Part shown: piece after piece, positions 37,115 through 37,460 of the stretch
How the letters are laid out: every line of letters starts with the position of its first letter
How positions within the stretch are numbered: position 1 is the stretch's first letter
Source: Mesostigma viride
Taxonomy: Eukaryota; Streptophyta; Mesostigmatophyceae; Mesostigmatales; Mesostigmataceae
Direction of reading: 5' to 3'
Assembly: GCA_009746045.1 (NCBI GenBank)
Contig: RPFO01002068.1
Coordinates: 1-37,460 of the forward strand
DNA: 37,460 nt
Made by a program: the position numbers and the translations under genes
Notes under the pieces: generated by a model
The model's input: the letters and a program-made list of their open reading frames with translations, nothing else
What the model was told of the DNA's origin: nothing
The model's database searches: none

Positions 37115-37460
37115 TGAATGAGGGGGGGGGAGGGAGGGAGGGAGGGAGGGAGGGAGGGAGGGAGGGAGGGAGGGAGGGAGGGAGGGAGGAGGGAGGGAGG
37201 GAGGGAGGGAGGGAGGGAGGGGAGGGAGGGAGGGAGGGAGGGAGGGAGGGAGGGAGGGAGGAGGGGGAGGGAGGGAGGGAGGGGAGGGAGGGAGGAGGGA
37301 GGGAGGGAGGAGGGAGGGAGGGAGGGAGGGAGGGAGGAGGGAGGGAGGGAGGGAGGGGAGGGAGGGAGGGAGGGAGGGAGGGAGGAGAGGGAGGGAGGGA
37401 GGAGGGAGGGAGGGAGGGAGGGAGGAGGCGGCGAGGAGGGGAGGAGTGGAGGTAGGGAGG
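37115..37460 (+). repeat. GGGA microsatellite running off the window
   Basis: About 345 bp of ggga units with occasional gga or gggga slips, continuing to the edge. The strand is almost free of pyrimidines and could form G-quadruplex or triplex structures. The short frame across it (poly Gly/Arg/Glu) is not a gene. Confidence 0.97.

Noticed and set aside
37102-37455. Gly/Arg/Glu-rich 117-codon frame
   Set aside because: Purely a product of the GGGA microsatellite.

Overview
The window looks like gene-poor, repeat-packed nuclear DNA of a eukaryote. The mix of GC-rich chromodomain Ty3/gypsy elements, a divergent Ty1/copia element, hAT and piggyBac-type DNA transposons and a LINE-like ORF would fit a green alga or related protist, but nothing here fixes the species. 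I found no convincing host gene.

Left half (1-21028): a degenerate Ty3/gypsy chromovirus lies on the minus strand. Its 5' LTR is at 20489-21028, followed by an accessory ORF (18896-19246), gag (18666-17519, then 6707-5608) and pol (4725-373); its 3' end lies off the left edge. It has been hit twice. An 882-bp perfect palindromic composite (4726-5607, TSD ccctt) sits at the gag/pol boundary. A hAT-like element (6716-17510, 8-bp TSD atgcgggg, CAG...CTG ends) sits inside gag. The hAT element carries a young, complete copia-type retrotransposon (6953-16042, two 698-bp LTRs with 3 differences, TSD gtacg), which in turn carries a second palindromic composite (8663-9712, TSD gtctt). That gives four levels of nesting.

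Middle (21029-24445): a LINE-like ORF1 on the minus strand is broken by a 1.7-kb piggyBac-like element (TTAA/TTAA) and cut off by the gypsy LTR.

Right half (24446-37460): a second gypsy element of the same family lies on the plus strand: LTR 24446-25112, accessory ORF 25823-26245, gag, and pol to 32818. It is followed by an unrecognised coding region (33343-35677) split by a hAT element (33769-35072, 8-bp TSD cccatgcg) that still holds a BED-finger transposase remnant. The window ends in a long GGGA-type microsatellite.

Most notable: (1) the two triple-palindrome composites, each a single insertion unit with 5-bp TSDs, whose spacers carry tRNA T-arm/Pol III B-box sequences pointing outward; (2) a copia-type pol with the order INT-PR-RT-RH; (3) an accessory ORF with an RNase H1 N-terminal/viroplasmin-like hybrid-binding domain in both gypsy copies.
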